Of a stretch of DNA of 15,417 nucleotides, positions 6,541 to 12,455 are shown piece by piece. The position numbers and the translations under genes were made by a program. The notes beneath the pieces were generated by a model. That model searched no databases. It was not told the origin of the DNA and saw nothing but the letters and a program-made list of their open reading frames with translations. The DNA is taken from assembly GCA_050747865.1 (NCBI GenBank), contig JBOGJI010000194.1, forward strand, positions 1 through 15,417, given 5' to 3'. Numbering within the stretch: position 1 is the first letter of the stretch; each line of letters starts with the position of its first letter. Origin of the DNA: JBOGJI01 sp050747865. GTDB lineage: Bacteria > Acidobacteriota > Thermoanaerobaculia > Multivoradales > JAHEKO01.

Positions 6541-6705
6541 GTGCCTCGGGTAAAGCTCACCGACCGCGTCACCCACGGCGGGCGCATCCACGAGCCCGGT
6601 GCCGAGCTGGAGCTCACCGACGAGCAGGCCGAGCGGCTGATCGGCCTCGGGGTCGCCGAGCGGCCGAAGGCGCCTAAGCGGCGCCCCAAGCGCGCCGCAG
6701 CCTAG
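6541..6705 (+). CDS. Small basic-tailed protein after the capsid gene, 54 aa
   Basis: From the GTG at 6541: MPRVKLTDRVTHGGRIHEPG, then AELELTDEQAERLIGLGVAE, and a strongly basic tail KAPKRRPKRAAA. The core 'pG-elelt-eqAerLi-lGvAe' is a pattern seen in many small proteins coded beside phage capsid or head-completion genes; no enzyme is implied. The tail of Arg/Lys could contact DNA or an acidic scaffold. Seventeen nt separate it from the capsid stop. Its last 32 nt overlap the end of the HNH gene on the other strand. Confidence 0.65.
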   Translation: MPRVKLTDRVTHGGRIHEPGAELELTDEQAERLIGLGVAERPKAPKRRPKRAAA

Positions 6706-6934
6706 CCGCCCCCGCCTCGGCCAGCGAGGCGTACATCTTCGCGCCCTTGATCTGGTTGCAGGGCCGACAGAGCAGTTGCAGGTCCTCGGGCCGCCCCGAG
6801 CCGCCCCGAGACAGCGGGCGGATGTGGTCGATGGTCAGGTTCTCGTCGACCCCGCACCAGCGACAGCGCTCCCCGTCGCGCTTTGCGACCGCCCGCCGCT
6901 TGCGGGCCTTGTCGTTGTTGGGGCGGTGCGCCAC
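6674..6934 (-). CDS. HNH endonuclease, stand-alone
   Basis: 86 residues from a GTG at 6934, preceded by AGGAGG (6949-6944) with 9 nt spacing. Zinc pairs C24xxC27 and C56xxC59 flank the catalytic LTIDHIRPLSRGG (His37) and EDLQLLCRPCNQIKGAK, so the beta-beta-alpha-metal site looks complete; the usual Asn of the HNH middle position is Asp51. Small HNH enzymes occur in phages as free-standing mobile genes and as partners of terminase in packaging. Here it is antisense to the late operon, converges with and overlaps the gene ending at 6705, and lies on the left flank of the glycosyltransferase cassette. It may therefore mark an insertion. Its transcript start is probably the TAGCCT at 6970-6965. 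Confidence 0.85.
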   Translation of the reverse strand: MAHRPNNDKARKRRAVAKRDGERCRWCGVDENLTIDHIRPLSRGGSGRPEDLQLLCRPCNQIKGAKMYASLAEAGAARLRRAWGAA

Positions 6935-6946
6935 GGACTCCGTCCT

Positions 6947-6967
6947 CCTGTAGCCGTACCCTACAGG
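6947..6967. promoter_or_regulatory. 21-bp dyad CCTGTAG-N7-CTACAGG, copy 2
   Basis: A perfect dyad with spacer CCGTACC, in the 38-bp gap between the divergent HNH (-) and glycosyltransferase (+) genes. It ends 5 nt before the ATG at 6973 and overlaps the minus-strand TAGCCT -10 candidate. It could therefore regulate both directions. Confidence 0.6.
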
Positions 6968-6970
6968 CTA
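6965..6970 (-). promoter_or_regulatory. TAGCCT -10 candidate for the HNH gene
   Basis: Read on the minus strand, TAGCCT (6970 to 6965) matches TANNNT and would start transcription near 6958. That leaves a roughly 25-nt leader that contains the AGGAGG of the HNH gene. The same hexamer precedes dyad copy 1. Confidence 0.4.
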
Positions 6971-6972
6971 GC

Positions 6973-8382
6973 ATGGACGCCGAGGCAGGGACGCCGGCCG
7001 TGGGCCTGGCCCTCATCGTACGCGACGAGGAGGGCCAGTTGCCCGTGCTCCTGGCCTCGATCGAGGGCGCCTTCGACCAGGTGGTGCTGGTCGACACCGG
7101 CTCCAAGGACCGCACGGTCGAGGTCTTTCGCGAGTGGGCCGCCGCCCAGGGGGTCGCCCACAAGGTCGGCGAGTTCGAGTGGGTCGACGACTTCGCCGCC
7201 GCCCGCAACTTCGCCGACTCGCTGCTCGACACCGAGTGGAAGTGTTGGGCGGACGCCGACGACGTTCTGCGGGGGGCAGAGAACCTGCGCCAGCTCGCCG
7301 CCGAGGCGCCGCCGCAGCTAAGCGGCTACCTCGCCGGCTATGACTACGCCCAGGACCAGCACGGAAACTCGGTCTGCTACCTAAAGCGCGAGCGCCTGAT
7401 CCGCCGCACCGCCTCCGAGTGGGTGGGGCGCGTCCACGAGGCCCAGATCGTCGCGGGCACGGTCACCGAGCTTCCGCCGCAGGTCTGCGAGTGGGTGCAC
7501 CGAAAGTCCGCCGAGGGCGGGCCGCAGCGAAACCTGCGCATCCTTCGCAAGTGGCTTCGGGACGAGCCCCAAAACCCCCGGGTGCTCTCCTATCTGGGCA
7601 CCGAGGAGGCTGCGCGCGCAAAGCACAAGCGCGCGATCGGCTACTTTCGCCGCTACCTGAAGCTCAAGACCGGCTGGGATGAGGAGCGCGCCCAGGTCCA
7701 CCGCAAGCTCGCCGCCTCGCTGCTCGCCACCGAGCGCCCCTCGGAGGCGCTCACGGTCGGGCTTGAGGCCTTCCGGGTGCTGCCCTCCTGGCCGGACTCA
7801 TACCTGACCCTGGCCCAGGCCTCCTACTCGCTGGGAAGGCACGCCGACGCGATCTTCTGGGCCGAGCGGGTGCTGGAGCTCGGGCACCCCGACACGCTGC
7901 TGATCGTAAACCCGCTCGACTACACGGTCCAGCCCCAGGTGGTGCTCGCCGCCGCCCACGGGGCGCTGGGGAACACGGACACCGCGATCGAGTACGCGCG
8001 GGCGGTGCTGGCCACCGTCCCCGATCACGCAGAGCTCGCCCGCCACGCCGCCGGCTGGGAGTCGGTCTCGATGCGCGAGGCGGTCGCCAACACCTTCTGC
8101 GGCTCGGCCGAGCTGCTGGTCCGCCACGACGAGCAGCTGGCGGCGCTCGAGCTGCTCGAGCGCACCGTCCCCCACTTCGCCAAGGACCACCCCAAGGTGG
8201 TCGCGCTTCGCTCGGCGCTGCGCGAGCGGCTCGCCTGGCTTTGCGACCCCGACGCCTACGCGCGCCACTACGAGGAGGGCGGCTCGAAGCCCGAGGACTT
8301 CGTCTCAGACCCCGAGGAGGCCTGCTCGCGGCTTCCCCGGGCGCAGTTCCTGTTGGAGGGGCTGGCCGAGCAGGCGGCGTGA
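6973..8382 (+). CDS. Family 2 glycosyltransferase with TPR-like repeats
   Basis: 469 residues from the ATG at 6973, 5 nt after dyad copy 2. The GT-A fold is clear: LALIVRDEEGQLPVLLASI (12-30), VVLVDTGSKDRTVEV, DDFAAARNFADSLL and the metal-binding DADD at 94-97, followed by RLIRRTASEWVGRVHE. Such enzymes move a sugar from a nucleotide sugar to protein or a growing glycan. From about residue 190 to 370 the sequence is helical with TPR-like units (LGTEEAARAKHKRAIGYFRR, LAASLLATERPSEALTVG), as in SunS-like protein glycosyltransferases. The last 90 residues (380-469) are homologous to the N-terminus of the methyltransferase at 10372. A virion protein is the likely acceptor, inferred from the position inside the structural operon. 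Confidence 0.85.
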   Translation: MDAEAGTPAVGLALIVRDEEGQLPVLLASIEGAFDQVVLVDTGSKDRTVEVFREWAAAQGVAHKVGEFEWVDDFAAARNFADSLLDTEWKCWADADDVLRGAENLRQLAAEAPPQLSGYLAGYDYAQDQHGNSVCYLKRERLIRRTASEWVGRVHEAQIVAGTVTELPPQVCEWVHRKSAEGGPQRNLRILRKWLRDEPQNPRVLSYLGTEEAARAKHKRAIGYFRRYLKLKTGWDEERAQVHRKLAASLLATERPSEALTVGLEAFRVLPSWPDSYLTLAQASYSLGRHADAIFWAERVLELGHPDTLLIVNPLDYTVQPQVVLAAAHGALGNTDTAIEYARAVLATVPDHAELARHAAGWESVSMREAVANTFCGSAELLVRHDEQLAALELLERTVPHFAKDHPKVVALRSALRERLAWLCDPDAYARHYEEGGSKPEDFVSDPEEACSRLPRAQFLLEGLAEQAA

Positions 8383-8588
8383 ACAAGCTCTCGATCAACG
8401 GCGGGCCGCTCGACGGCCGCCAGGCTCCCGAGGCGCTGGGCGAGCGCTGGCCGGCGATCCTCTACTGGCAGCCGGGCTCTGACGCCCTGCTCGGCTACTA
8501 CGAGCGCCGGGGCGACTCCTACCACTACACCGGGGAGACCGAGGCGGTCCCGATCGACCGCCTCGCGCGGGGGGGCCTGGGCGAATGA
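8379..8588 (+). CDS. Small GGPLDGR-type hypothetical protein, 69 aa
   Basis: The GTG at 8379 overlaps the glycosyltransferase stop (GTGA). The sequence begins MNKLSINGGPLDGRQAPEAL and continues with several Tyr/Trp residues (ILYWQPG, LLGYYERRGDSYHYTG). The NGGPLDGR start and Tyr-rich beta strands are a recurring pattern in tiny actinophage proteins of unknown role. No catalytic motif, signal or membrane segment is seen. It sits between the two sugar-modifying enzymes and is translationally coupled both ways, so it belongs to the cassette transcript even if it is not part of the pathway. Confidence 0.65.
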   Translation: MNKLSINGGPLDGRQAPEALGERWPAILYWQPGSDALLGYYERRGDSYHYTGETEAVPIDRLARGGLGE

Positions 8589-8827
8589 CCGAGTTCAACG
8601 ACTGGCTCGCCCGCGCCACCTCCGAGGCAGACCGGAACTCTGCGATCCTGCGCGACTCGGCCGAGTGCCAGGAGGCGCTGGTGCTGTTCTCAAGCGCGAT
8701 CGCCGTCCTGGTGACCACCTTCCTCGACGCCGGGATGGAGCGCGACCAGGCCTTCGGCTTCATCGGCGGGGCGCTGCTCTCGGGGACCGACCTGGTGGCG
8801 CGCGAGCACGAGGCGCGCGGTGGCTGA
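8585..8827 (+). CDS. Small helical hypothetical protein, 80 aa
   Basis: The ATG at 8585 lies in an ATGA overlap with the previous stop; the end overlaps the next gene start (8820) by 8 nt. MTEFNDWLARATSEADRNSA leads into a hydrophobic helix around LVLFSSAIAVLVTTFLDAGM and a second, weaker one (AFGFIGGALLSGTDLV). The first could be a membrane helix or a buried core helix. No family is recognised. The close overlaps tie it to the methyltransferase-glycosyltransferase gene that follows. Confidence 0.6.
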   Translation: MTEFNDWLARATSEADRNSAILRDSAECQEALVLFSSAIAVLVTTFLDAGMERDQAFGFIGGALLSGTDLVAREHEARGG

Positions 8828-9776
8828 CCCCCTCCGCATCCTCTCCCTCGGAGCCCACGACGCCTACGTCGAGCGCTACGTGGCCGACCACCACCTCGGC
8901 CCGGTCCACGTCGACGGGATCGAGCTTAACTCCGAGGCGGTCGAGCGCGCGCACGAGCGGATGAAGGACGTTTCGGGCACCTTCGCCCTCGGCGCCGCCG
9001 AGGACGCGCCGGAGCTGTTCGAGCCCGGCTCCTATGACGCCGTGGTCGCCTTCGAGCTGATCGAGCACGTCCCCGACCCGGACGGCTTCCTTTCGGCCTG
9101 CGAGCGCATGGTCCGCCCCACGGGCCGGATCTACATCTCCACCCCCGCGGGCACCTTCGGCGAAGGCGGAAACCCCCACCACCTGCGCACCTACCGCTCG
9201 ATCGACCTGGTCGACCTGCTCCGCCGAAGGGGTCGGCTCTGCGATGCGACCGTAGGATCTGACGGCATCGCCACCGCCTCCTATACCCCCGCCGAGCGCT
9301 TCGGGGACATCGCCATCTACACCGGCCCCGGGTGGGAGACCTGGTCGCCGCACGACATCGAGCGCCGCGGGTTGGGGGGCTCTGAGACCGCCGCCGTGCG
9401 GCTTGCCGAGGCGCTCTCTGAGCTCGGCTGGATCGTCACCGTCTACGGCCAGGTCGAGCAGGGGTGCTTTCGCGACGTGGTCTTTCGACACCACGAGGTC
9501 TTCGACCCCACCGAGCCGCGGGCGGCGCTGATCACGAGCCGCCTGCCCGAGGTCTTCGACCGCCTGGTGCGCGCCGACACCACGTTTCTATGGGCTCACG
9601 ACATCGACTTCGGCCCCCGTCTGACGCCACAGCGCGCCAGCCACATCGACCACATCCTCGGCCTCAGCCGGTGGCACGTTCGACACCTGCGGGGCCGCTA
9701 CCCCTTCGCCGCCAACAAGATCGTCCAGATCCGCAACGGGATCGTACACGCCTACTTCGGGGGGCCGACGCAATGA
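8820..9776 (+). CDS. SAM methyltransferase fused to the N-terminal half of a GT-B glycosyltransferase
   Basis: 318 residues. Residues 5-155 form a class I methyltransferase: RILSLGAHDAY (degenerate SAM loop), VDGIELNSEAVERAHERM, YDAVVAFELIEHVPDPDGF and RPTGRIYISTPAG. Residues 162-315 are the first Rossmann domain of a family 4/1-like glycosyltransferase: IAIYTGPGWETWSPHDIERR, GLGGSETAAVRLAEALSELG, LGLSRWHVRHLRGRYP and QIRNGIVHAYF. The protein stops just where the second GT-B domain should begin, and that domain is encoded by the next gene in the -1 frame. The start is GTG 8820, within the end of the previous gene. Likely job: transfer and methylate a sugar on a virion-linked glycan. A split enzyme, programmed frameshift or recent mutation would all give this picture. 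Confidence 0.82.
   Translation: MADPLRILSLGAHDAYVERYVADHHLGPVHVDGIELNSEAVERAHERMKDVSGTFALGAAEDAPELFEPGSYDAVVAFELIEHVPDPDGFLSACERMVRPTGRIYISTPAGTFGEGGNPHHLRTYRSIDLVDLLRRRGRLCDATVGSDGIATASYTPAERFGDIAIYTGPGWETWSPHDIERRGLGGSETAAVRLAEALSELGWIVTVYGQVEQGCFRDVVFRHHEVFDPTEPRAALITSRLPEVFDRLVRADTTFLWAHDIDFGPRLTPQRASHIDHILGLSRWHVRHLRGRYPFAANKIVQIRNGIVHAYFGGPTQ
9759..9764 (+). other. G6 run at the split of the GT-B gene, candidate -1 frameshift site
   Basis: The codons are TTC GGG GGG CCG. A -1 slip of a Gly tRNA on the six Gs keeps perfect pairing and continues as GCC GAC GCA ATG ACC, joining the N-half at AYFGG to the C-half as AYFGGADAMTRELRALYTSS without a stop. Without slippage the frame ends at 9776. 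Confidence 0.45.
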
Positions 9777-10375
9777 CCAGGGAGCTTCGCGCGCTCTACA
9801 CGTCATCGCCCGACCGGGGCCTCGACATCGTGCTCGAGCTCTGGCCCTCCGTCCGCGAGCGGGTGCCCGACGCCACCCTCGCCTACTGCTACCCGGAGGT
9901 CTATGAGCGCGTCGCCGAGCAGGACCCGACCGTCGCCCAACACCGAGACCTGATCGCCAAGCTCGCCGATCAGCCCGGGGTGGAGCGCCTCGGCTCGCTG
10001 TCCCAGCCCCGCCTCGCCCAGCTCATGCTCTCCTCGCTCGTGTGGTGTCACCCGAGCTGGGCGACGCCGGGCGCCTGCGCTTTCCACGAGACGAGCTGTA
10101 TCGGGGCGATGGAGGCCCAGGCCGCCGGCTGCTGGGTGGTGGCCTCCGACTGGGGCGCGCTCTCTGAGACCGTGAAGGTTGGCGCCCTTGTGGACTCCGA
10201 ACCGCCGGGGGAGAAGTGGCGGGCGTCGTTCGTCGCCGAGATCGTCCGCGGCCTGACCGACGAGGAAACCCAGCGCTATGCGCAGACAGAGGGCCCTGCG
10301 GCGGTCGCCGACCTCACCTGGGACGGGGTCGCCAAGCCGATCGCCAGGCTGGTCAAGGCGGGGTGGAAGGGGTGA
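9773..10375 (+). CDS. C-terminal (nucleotide-sugar binding) half of the split GT-B glycosyltransferase
   Basis: 200 residues from an ATG in an ATGA overlap with the upstream stop. LRALYTSSPDRGLDIVLELW is the usual opening of the second Rossmann domain in this glycosyltransferase type. The donor-binding signature is present: FHETSCIGAMEAQAAGCWVV contains E106-x7-E114, followed by SDWGALSETVKVG. Alone it lacks the acceptor domain, so it must pair with, or be translated as part of, the protein encoded at 8820. The stop overlaps the next gene (GTGA). Assignment to the GT-B fold is strong; whether it is made separately is open. Confidence 0.85.
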   Translation: MTRELRALYTSSPDRGLDIVLELWPSVRERVPDATLAYCYPEVYERVAEQDPTVAQHRDLIAKLADQPGVERLGSLSQPRLAQLMLSSLVWCHPSWATPGACAFHETSCIGAMEAQAAGCWVVASDWGALSETVKVGALVDSEPPGEKWRASFVAEIVRGLTDEETQRYAQTEGPAAVADLTWDGVAKPIARLVKAGWKG

Positions 10376-11184
10376 GCTGGGAGCGCGACCTGCTCGCCCG
10401 CCAGGCCGAGGAGGCGATCCTGTTCCTGCGCGAGCTGCTGGTCCGCTTCGACGAGAACCTAAAGGCCCACCGGCTGATGGAGTCGGTGCCCTACTGGCTC
10501 GATGCCCCGGCGCTGCGCGAGGCCGCCGAGGAGCAGCGCGAGATGGTCGCCCACGCGCTCGACCCCGCCGCCTACCGCGACTATTACGCCCGAAACCCCC
10601 ACGAGCGCCCGTTCGAGGAGCAGTACGGGATCGACGTCACCGAGGCCCACCTGCGCCTGCCCCGACTCGCCTTCCTGCGCGAGCGGCTGTGGCCCGGCGC
10701 TCGGGTGCTCGACCTCTCGGCCAACGACGGCGCCTTCGCCGCCAACCTCTCGCTCCTCGGTGTCACCACCGACTGCCTCGACCTCAACCCCGAGTGCATC
10801 GCGCGGGCACGCCAGCGCCAGGCGGCCTTCCCCAACATCGGCAGGGCGAGGGTCGGCAACCTGCTCGACTTCGACCAGCCGTTCGAGGACGGCGCCTATG
10901 ACGCGGTGGTCCTGTTTGAGACCATCGAGCACCTCGCAGACCCCGCCGCCGGCCTGCGCGCCGGCGCCCGCTTTGTGAAGCCCGGCGGCTCGCTCTACGT
11001 CTCCACCCCCGCGGGGGCGGTCGAGGATGGCAACCTGCCGAGCTGGGATCACGTCGAGCCAAAGGGCCACCTGTGGGCCTTTACCCCCGGGCGGTTCAAG
11101 GCGGTGGGCGAGGCGGTGGGCGAGGTGGCCGAATTCGCGGTCGGGGCCGATCGGGTGATGGTGGCGCGGGTGGTGCCCGGATAG
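10372..11184 (+). CDS. SAM-dependent methyltransferase with GT-derived N-terminal domain
   Basis: 270 residues from a GTG in a GTGA overlap. Residues 105-230 form a class I methyltransferase: ARVLDLSANDGAFAANL (SAM loop, 110-126), CLDLNPECIARARQRQ, YDAVVLFETIEHLADP and RFVKPGGSLYVSTPAG. The late motifs (FELIEH/FETIEH, STPAG) are shared with the methyltransferase domain at 8820, so the two are paralogues. Residues 21-106 match the C-terminus of the GT2 enzyme (380-465): both have ELLVR-DE-L, VP, DP-AY, and RLPR near the end. A sugar or lipid-linked glycan is a likelier substrate than DNA, since no DNA-methylase motif such as DPPY is present. The stop lies at the GGATAGTCC element of the connector gene. 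Confidence 0.82.
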   Translation: MSWERDLLARQAEEAILFLRELLVRFDENLKAHRLMESVPYWLDAPALREAAEEQREMVAHALDPAAYRDYYARNPHERPFEEQYGIDVTEAHLRLPRLAFLRERLWPGARVLDLSANDGAFAANLSLLGVTTDCLDLNPECIARARQRQAAFPNIGRARVGNLLDFDQPFEDGAYDAVVLFETIEHLADPAAGLRAGARFVKPGGSLYVSTPAGAVEDGNLPSWDHVEPKGHLWAFTPGRFKAVGEAVGEVAEFAVGADRVMVARVVPG

Positions 11185-11187
11185 TCC
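11179..11187 (+). promoter_or_regulatory. GGATAGTCC late-promoter motif before 11194
   Basis: GATAGT (11180-11185) lies 8 nt before the ATG at 11194. The motif overlaps the stop codon (TAG) of the methyltransferase. There is no ribosome-binding sequence between the motif and the ATG. Confidence 0.6.
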
Positions 11188-11193
11188 GGGCAC

Positions 11194-11601
11194 ATGGCCT
11201 TCGCCACCGTCGCAGACGTCCACCAGCTGAACACCGGGCGCGCCACCTACACGGCCTCGTCGAAGCCGACCGCCTCCCAGGTGATCGACTGGCTCGAGCA
11301 GACCGGGGCCGCGATCGAGGGCATCCTGCGCCAGCGCGGCTACTCGGTGCCGGTGCCCACCACCGCCACCTCGGCGCTTAAGTACCTGGAGAAGTGCAAC
11401 GCGCTCGGCGCCGCGGCGCTGGTCGAGCAGGGCGCCCAGGCCTCAGACCGCCGCGACCAGGCGGTGGCGCTGTGGCGCGAGTGCTACAAGGCGCTCTCAG
11501 ACGGGACCATCGACCTCGACGCGCCCTCGGACGCAAACGGGGGCGCGGTCGAGTTCGCGGCGGTGCCCTCGCCCTGCTTCTCGGTGGGGATGGAGTTCTA
11601 G
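11194..11601 (+). CDS. Head-tail connector/adaptor protein (gp36-like)
   Basis: 135 residues, mostly helical: MAFATVADVHQLNTGRATYT, then SQVIDWLEQTGAAIEGILRQ, and a long helix ALKYLEKCNALGAAALVEQG. The arrangement (N-terminal 'vadV..l', a helix ending in L-x-x-R-G-Y, then a helix with a conserved C-N-x-x-A) is that of the head-tail adaptor proteins that dock on the portal (Mu gp36 / HK97 gp6-like). It follows the glycosylation cassette, whereas such genes normally follow the capsid gene directly, so the cassette looks inserted between them. The start is fixed by the GGATAGTCC element. There is no Shine-Dalgarno sequence. Confidence 0.7.
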   Translation: MAFATVADVHQLNTGRATYTASSKPTASQVIDWLEQTGAAIEGILRQRGYSVPVPTTATSALKYLEKCNALGAAALVEQGAQASDRRDQAVALWRECYKALSDGTIDLDAPSDANGGAVEFAAVPSPCFSVGMEF

Positions 11602-11629
11602 GCCCTCGGGCCCAACCGGGGCGGGCGCG

Positions 11630-11651
11630 CTCGGCTCGACGCGCCGCCGAG
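11630..11651 (+). terminator. GC hairpin in the gap after the connector gene
   Basis: CTCGGC (11630-11635) pairs with GCCGAG (11646-11651) across a 10-nt loop, in the 99-nt gap before 11701. No T-tract follows. It could end the connector transcript before the next promoter, but this is weak. Confidence 0.25.
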
Positions 11652-11687
11652 GAGCAGGCGGGAAGGCAACGGTTCCCGACCGCACCC

Positions 11688-11696
11688 GGATATTCC
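11688..11696 (+). promoter_or_regulatory. GGATATTCC variant of the late-promoter motif before 11701
   Basis: GGATATTCC differs from GGATAGTCC at one position. The hexamer GATATT (11689-11694) ends 6 nt before the GTG at 11701, which has no Shine-Dalgarno sequence. Confidence 0.45.
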
Positions 11697-11700
11697 AACC

Positions 11701-12180
11701 GTGGCCCTGATCCCGGTCAGCTTCTCGATCGCCGGCGAGACCCAGTACGCGCGCGCCTTCGCCGCCCTGGCCCGCGAGGCCGCCGACCTGCGCGAGCCGC
11801 TCGCTGAGATCGGCGACTCGATCATCGACACGGTCGGCAAGCAGTTTCAGACCGAGGGCGCCCACGGCGGGGCGCGCTGGGCGCCGCTTAACCCCGACTA
11901 CGCGGCCTATAAGGAGTCGGTGCGCCCCGGGCGCCCGCTGTTGGTCTTCGACGCGCTGATGCGCCAGGCGGCGCTCTCGCGCTCGGCGCTCACCGTCGGA
12001 CCGCGCTCGCTGGTCTATGAGATCCGCGACGAAAAGGCGATCCACCACCAGCAGGGACACGGCAACCTGCCGCAGCGAAAGCTGGTCGAGATCCCCGGCC
12101 ACGTGCGGCGCGAGTGGGATCGTTCATTCGTCGAGTGGCTTAACTCGATCCGCCGCGGGCCGCTGTGGCGGGCGGTCTAA
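11701..12180 (+). CDS. Phage virion morphogenesis protein (Mu gpG-like, PF05069 type)
   Basis: 159 residues. The family pattern is clear: a charged N-terminal helix (FAALAREAADLREPLAEIGD), then FQTEGAHGGARWAPLNPDYA and AYKESVRPGRPLLVFDALM, a beta hairpin SLVYEIRDEKAIHHQQGHGN and LPQRKLVEIPGH. In Mu, gpG is needed for tail/virion assembly and is encoded right after the portal and F genes; here it lies after the connector, so gene order differs from Mu. The start is GTG 11701, chosen because a late-promoter variant ends 4 nt upstream. Minus-strand tRNA-like sequence begins directly after its stop. Confidence 0.8.
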   Translation: MALIPVSFSIAGETQYARAFAALAREAADLREPLAEIGDSIIDTVGKQFQTEGAHGGARWAPLNPDYAAYKESVRPGRPLLVFDALMRQAALSRSALTVGPRSLVYEIRDEKAIHHQQGHGNLPQRKLVEIPGHVRREWDRSFVEWLNSIRRGPLWRAV

Positions 12181-12326
12181 GCCCACCCCCGGAGTCGAAC
12201 CGAGAACCCCCCGCTTATACACGGCTGTATAGGGGACAGTGCCCGATCCGTAAATTGTCCCCTATACGGGCGTGCTGGAAGGCCTCGCTAGGCGGGCGCC
12301 GGACGCTTCCTGAGAGCGATGTGGGC
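12181..12326 (-). ncRNA. tRNA-like structured element or broken tRNA, about 146 nt
   Basis: The 3' end reads as a T-arm (CUCGG-UUCGACU-CCGGG) followed by GGUGGGC. The 5' end GCCCAC (12326-12321) pairs with the terminal GUGGGC. Between them are a CGCU/AGCG hairpin, a GCCU/AGGC hairpin and a perfect 12-bp hairpin (12227-12267), but no anticodon arm that I can define. A degenerate promoter (CATGGT) lies 7 nt upstream, the same spacing as for tRNA-Ile. It may be a tRNA broken by an insertion, or a distinct tRNA-like RNA. Confidence 0.35.
12227..12267. repeat. Perfect 12-bp inverted repeat GTATAGGGGACA ... TGTCCCCTATAC
   Basis: The arms 12227-12238 and 12256-12267 are separated by 17 nt with a short AT-rich stretch (TAAAT). 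The left arm also overlaps a smaller palindrome, TATACA-CGGC-TGTATA. It is unusually AT-rich for this window and could be a transcript hairpin, a protein site or part of an inserted fragment. Confidence 0.7.
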
Positions 12327-12329
12327 ACT

Positions 12330-12410
12330 CGGGACCATGCGGCCCCGGGGAGTCGAACCCCGGACCTCCCCGGGACCATGCGGCCCCGGGGAGTCGAACC
12401 CCGGACCTCC
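12330..12410. repeat. Tandem duplication of the tRNA-Ile 3' part (2 x 40 bp)
   Basis: The 40 bp at 12330-12369 are repeated exactly at 12371-12410, with one base between. On the minus strand each copy holds the variable region, T-arm and 3' acceptor strand of tRNA-Ile plus the following ATGGTCCCG. Only the 12371-12410 copy belongs to the complete tRNA. Confidence 0.85.
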
Positions 12411-12452
12411 GGCATATCAGACCGACGCTCTGACCCACTGAGCTAGGGCCGC
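12379..12452 (-). tRNA. tRNA-Ile (GAU)
   Basis: A 74-nt cloverleaf. Acceptor GCGGCCC/GGGCCGC; D-arm GCUC/GAGC with GG in the loop; anticodon stem UCGGU/GCCGG (with wobbles) and loop CUGAUAU, giving anticodon GAU; T-arm CGGGG-UUCGACU-CCCCG; discriminator A as expected for Ile. CCA is not encoded, so a CCA-adding enzyme is needed. A CATAGTCCCC element ends just upstream of the 5' base. Confidence 0.9.
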
Positions 12453-12455
12453 AGC

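Noticed and set aside
9464..9772. Upstream extension of the GT-B C-half frame
   Set aside because: The out-of-frame part overlaps a clearly coding GT-B N-domain and is Arg/Pro-rich; only the last codons (GADA) before 9773 matter for a possible frameshift.
8820..11184. Methyltransferases as DNA methylases or DNA hypermodification enzymes
   Set aside because: No DPPY/NPPY or PCQ-type motifs; the sequences fit small-molecule/glycan class I methyltransferases fused to or beside glycosyltransferases. Acceptor identity is still untested.
12181..12326. Group I intron inside a tRNA
   Set aside because: The segment is far too short and has no conserved intron core; an anticodon arm around the insertion cannot be defined.
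12330..12410. CRISPR-like repeats
   Set aside because: Only two copies with a one-base gap, and the unit is the 3' part of tRNA-Ile.
12165..12446. Plus-strand frame across the tRNA region (MAGGLSPPPESNREPPAYT...)
   Set aside because: It covers minus-strand tRNA sequence, including the duplicated repeat; peptides such as GVEPRT are typical false translations of tRNA T-arms.
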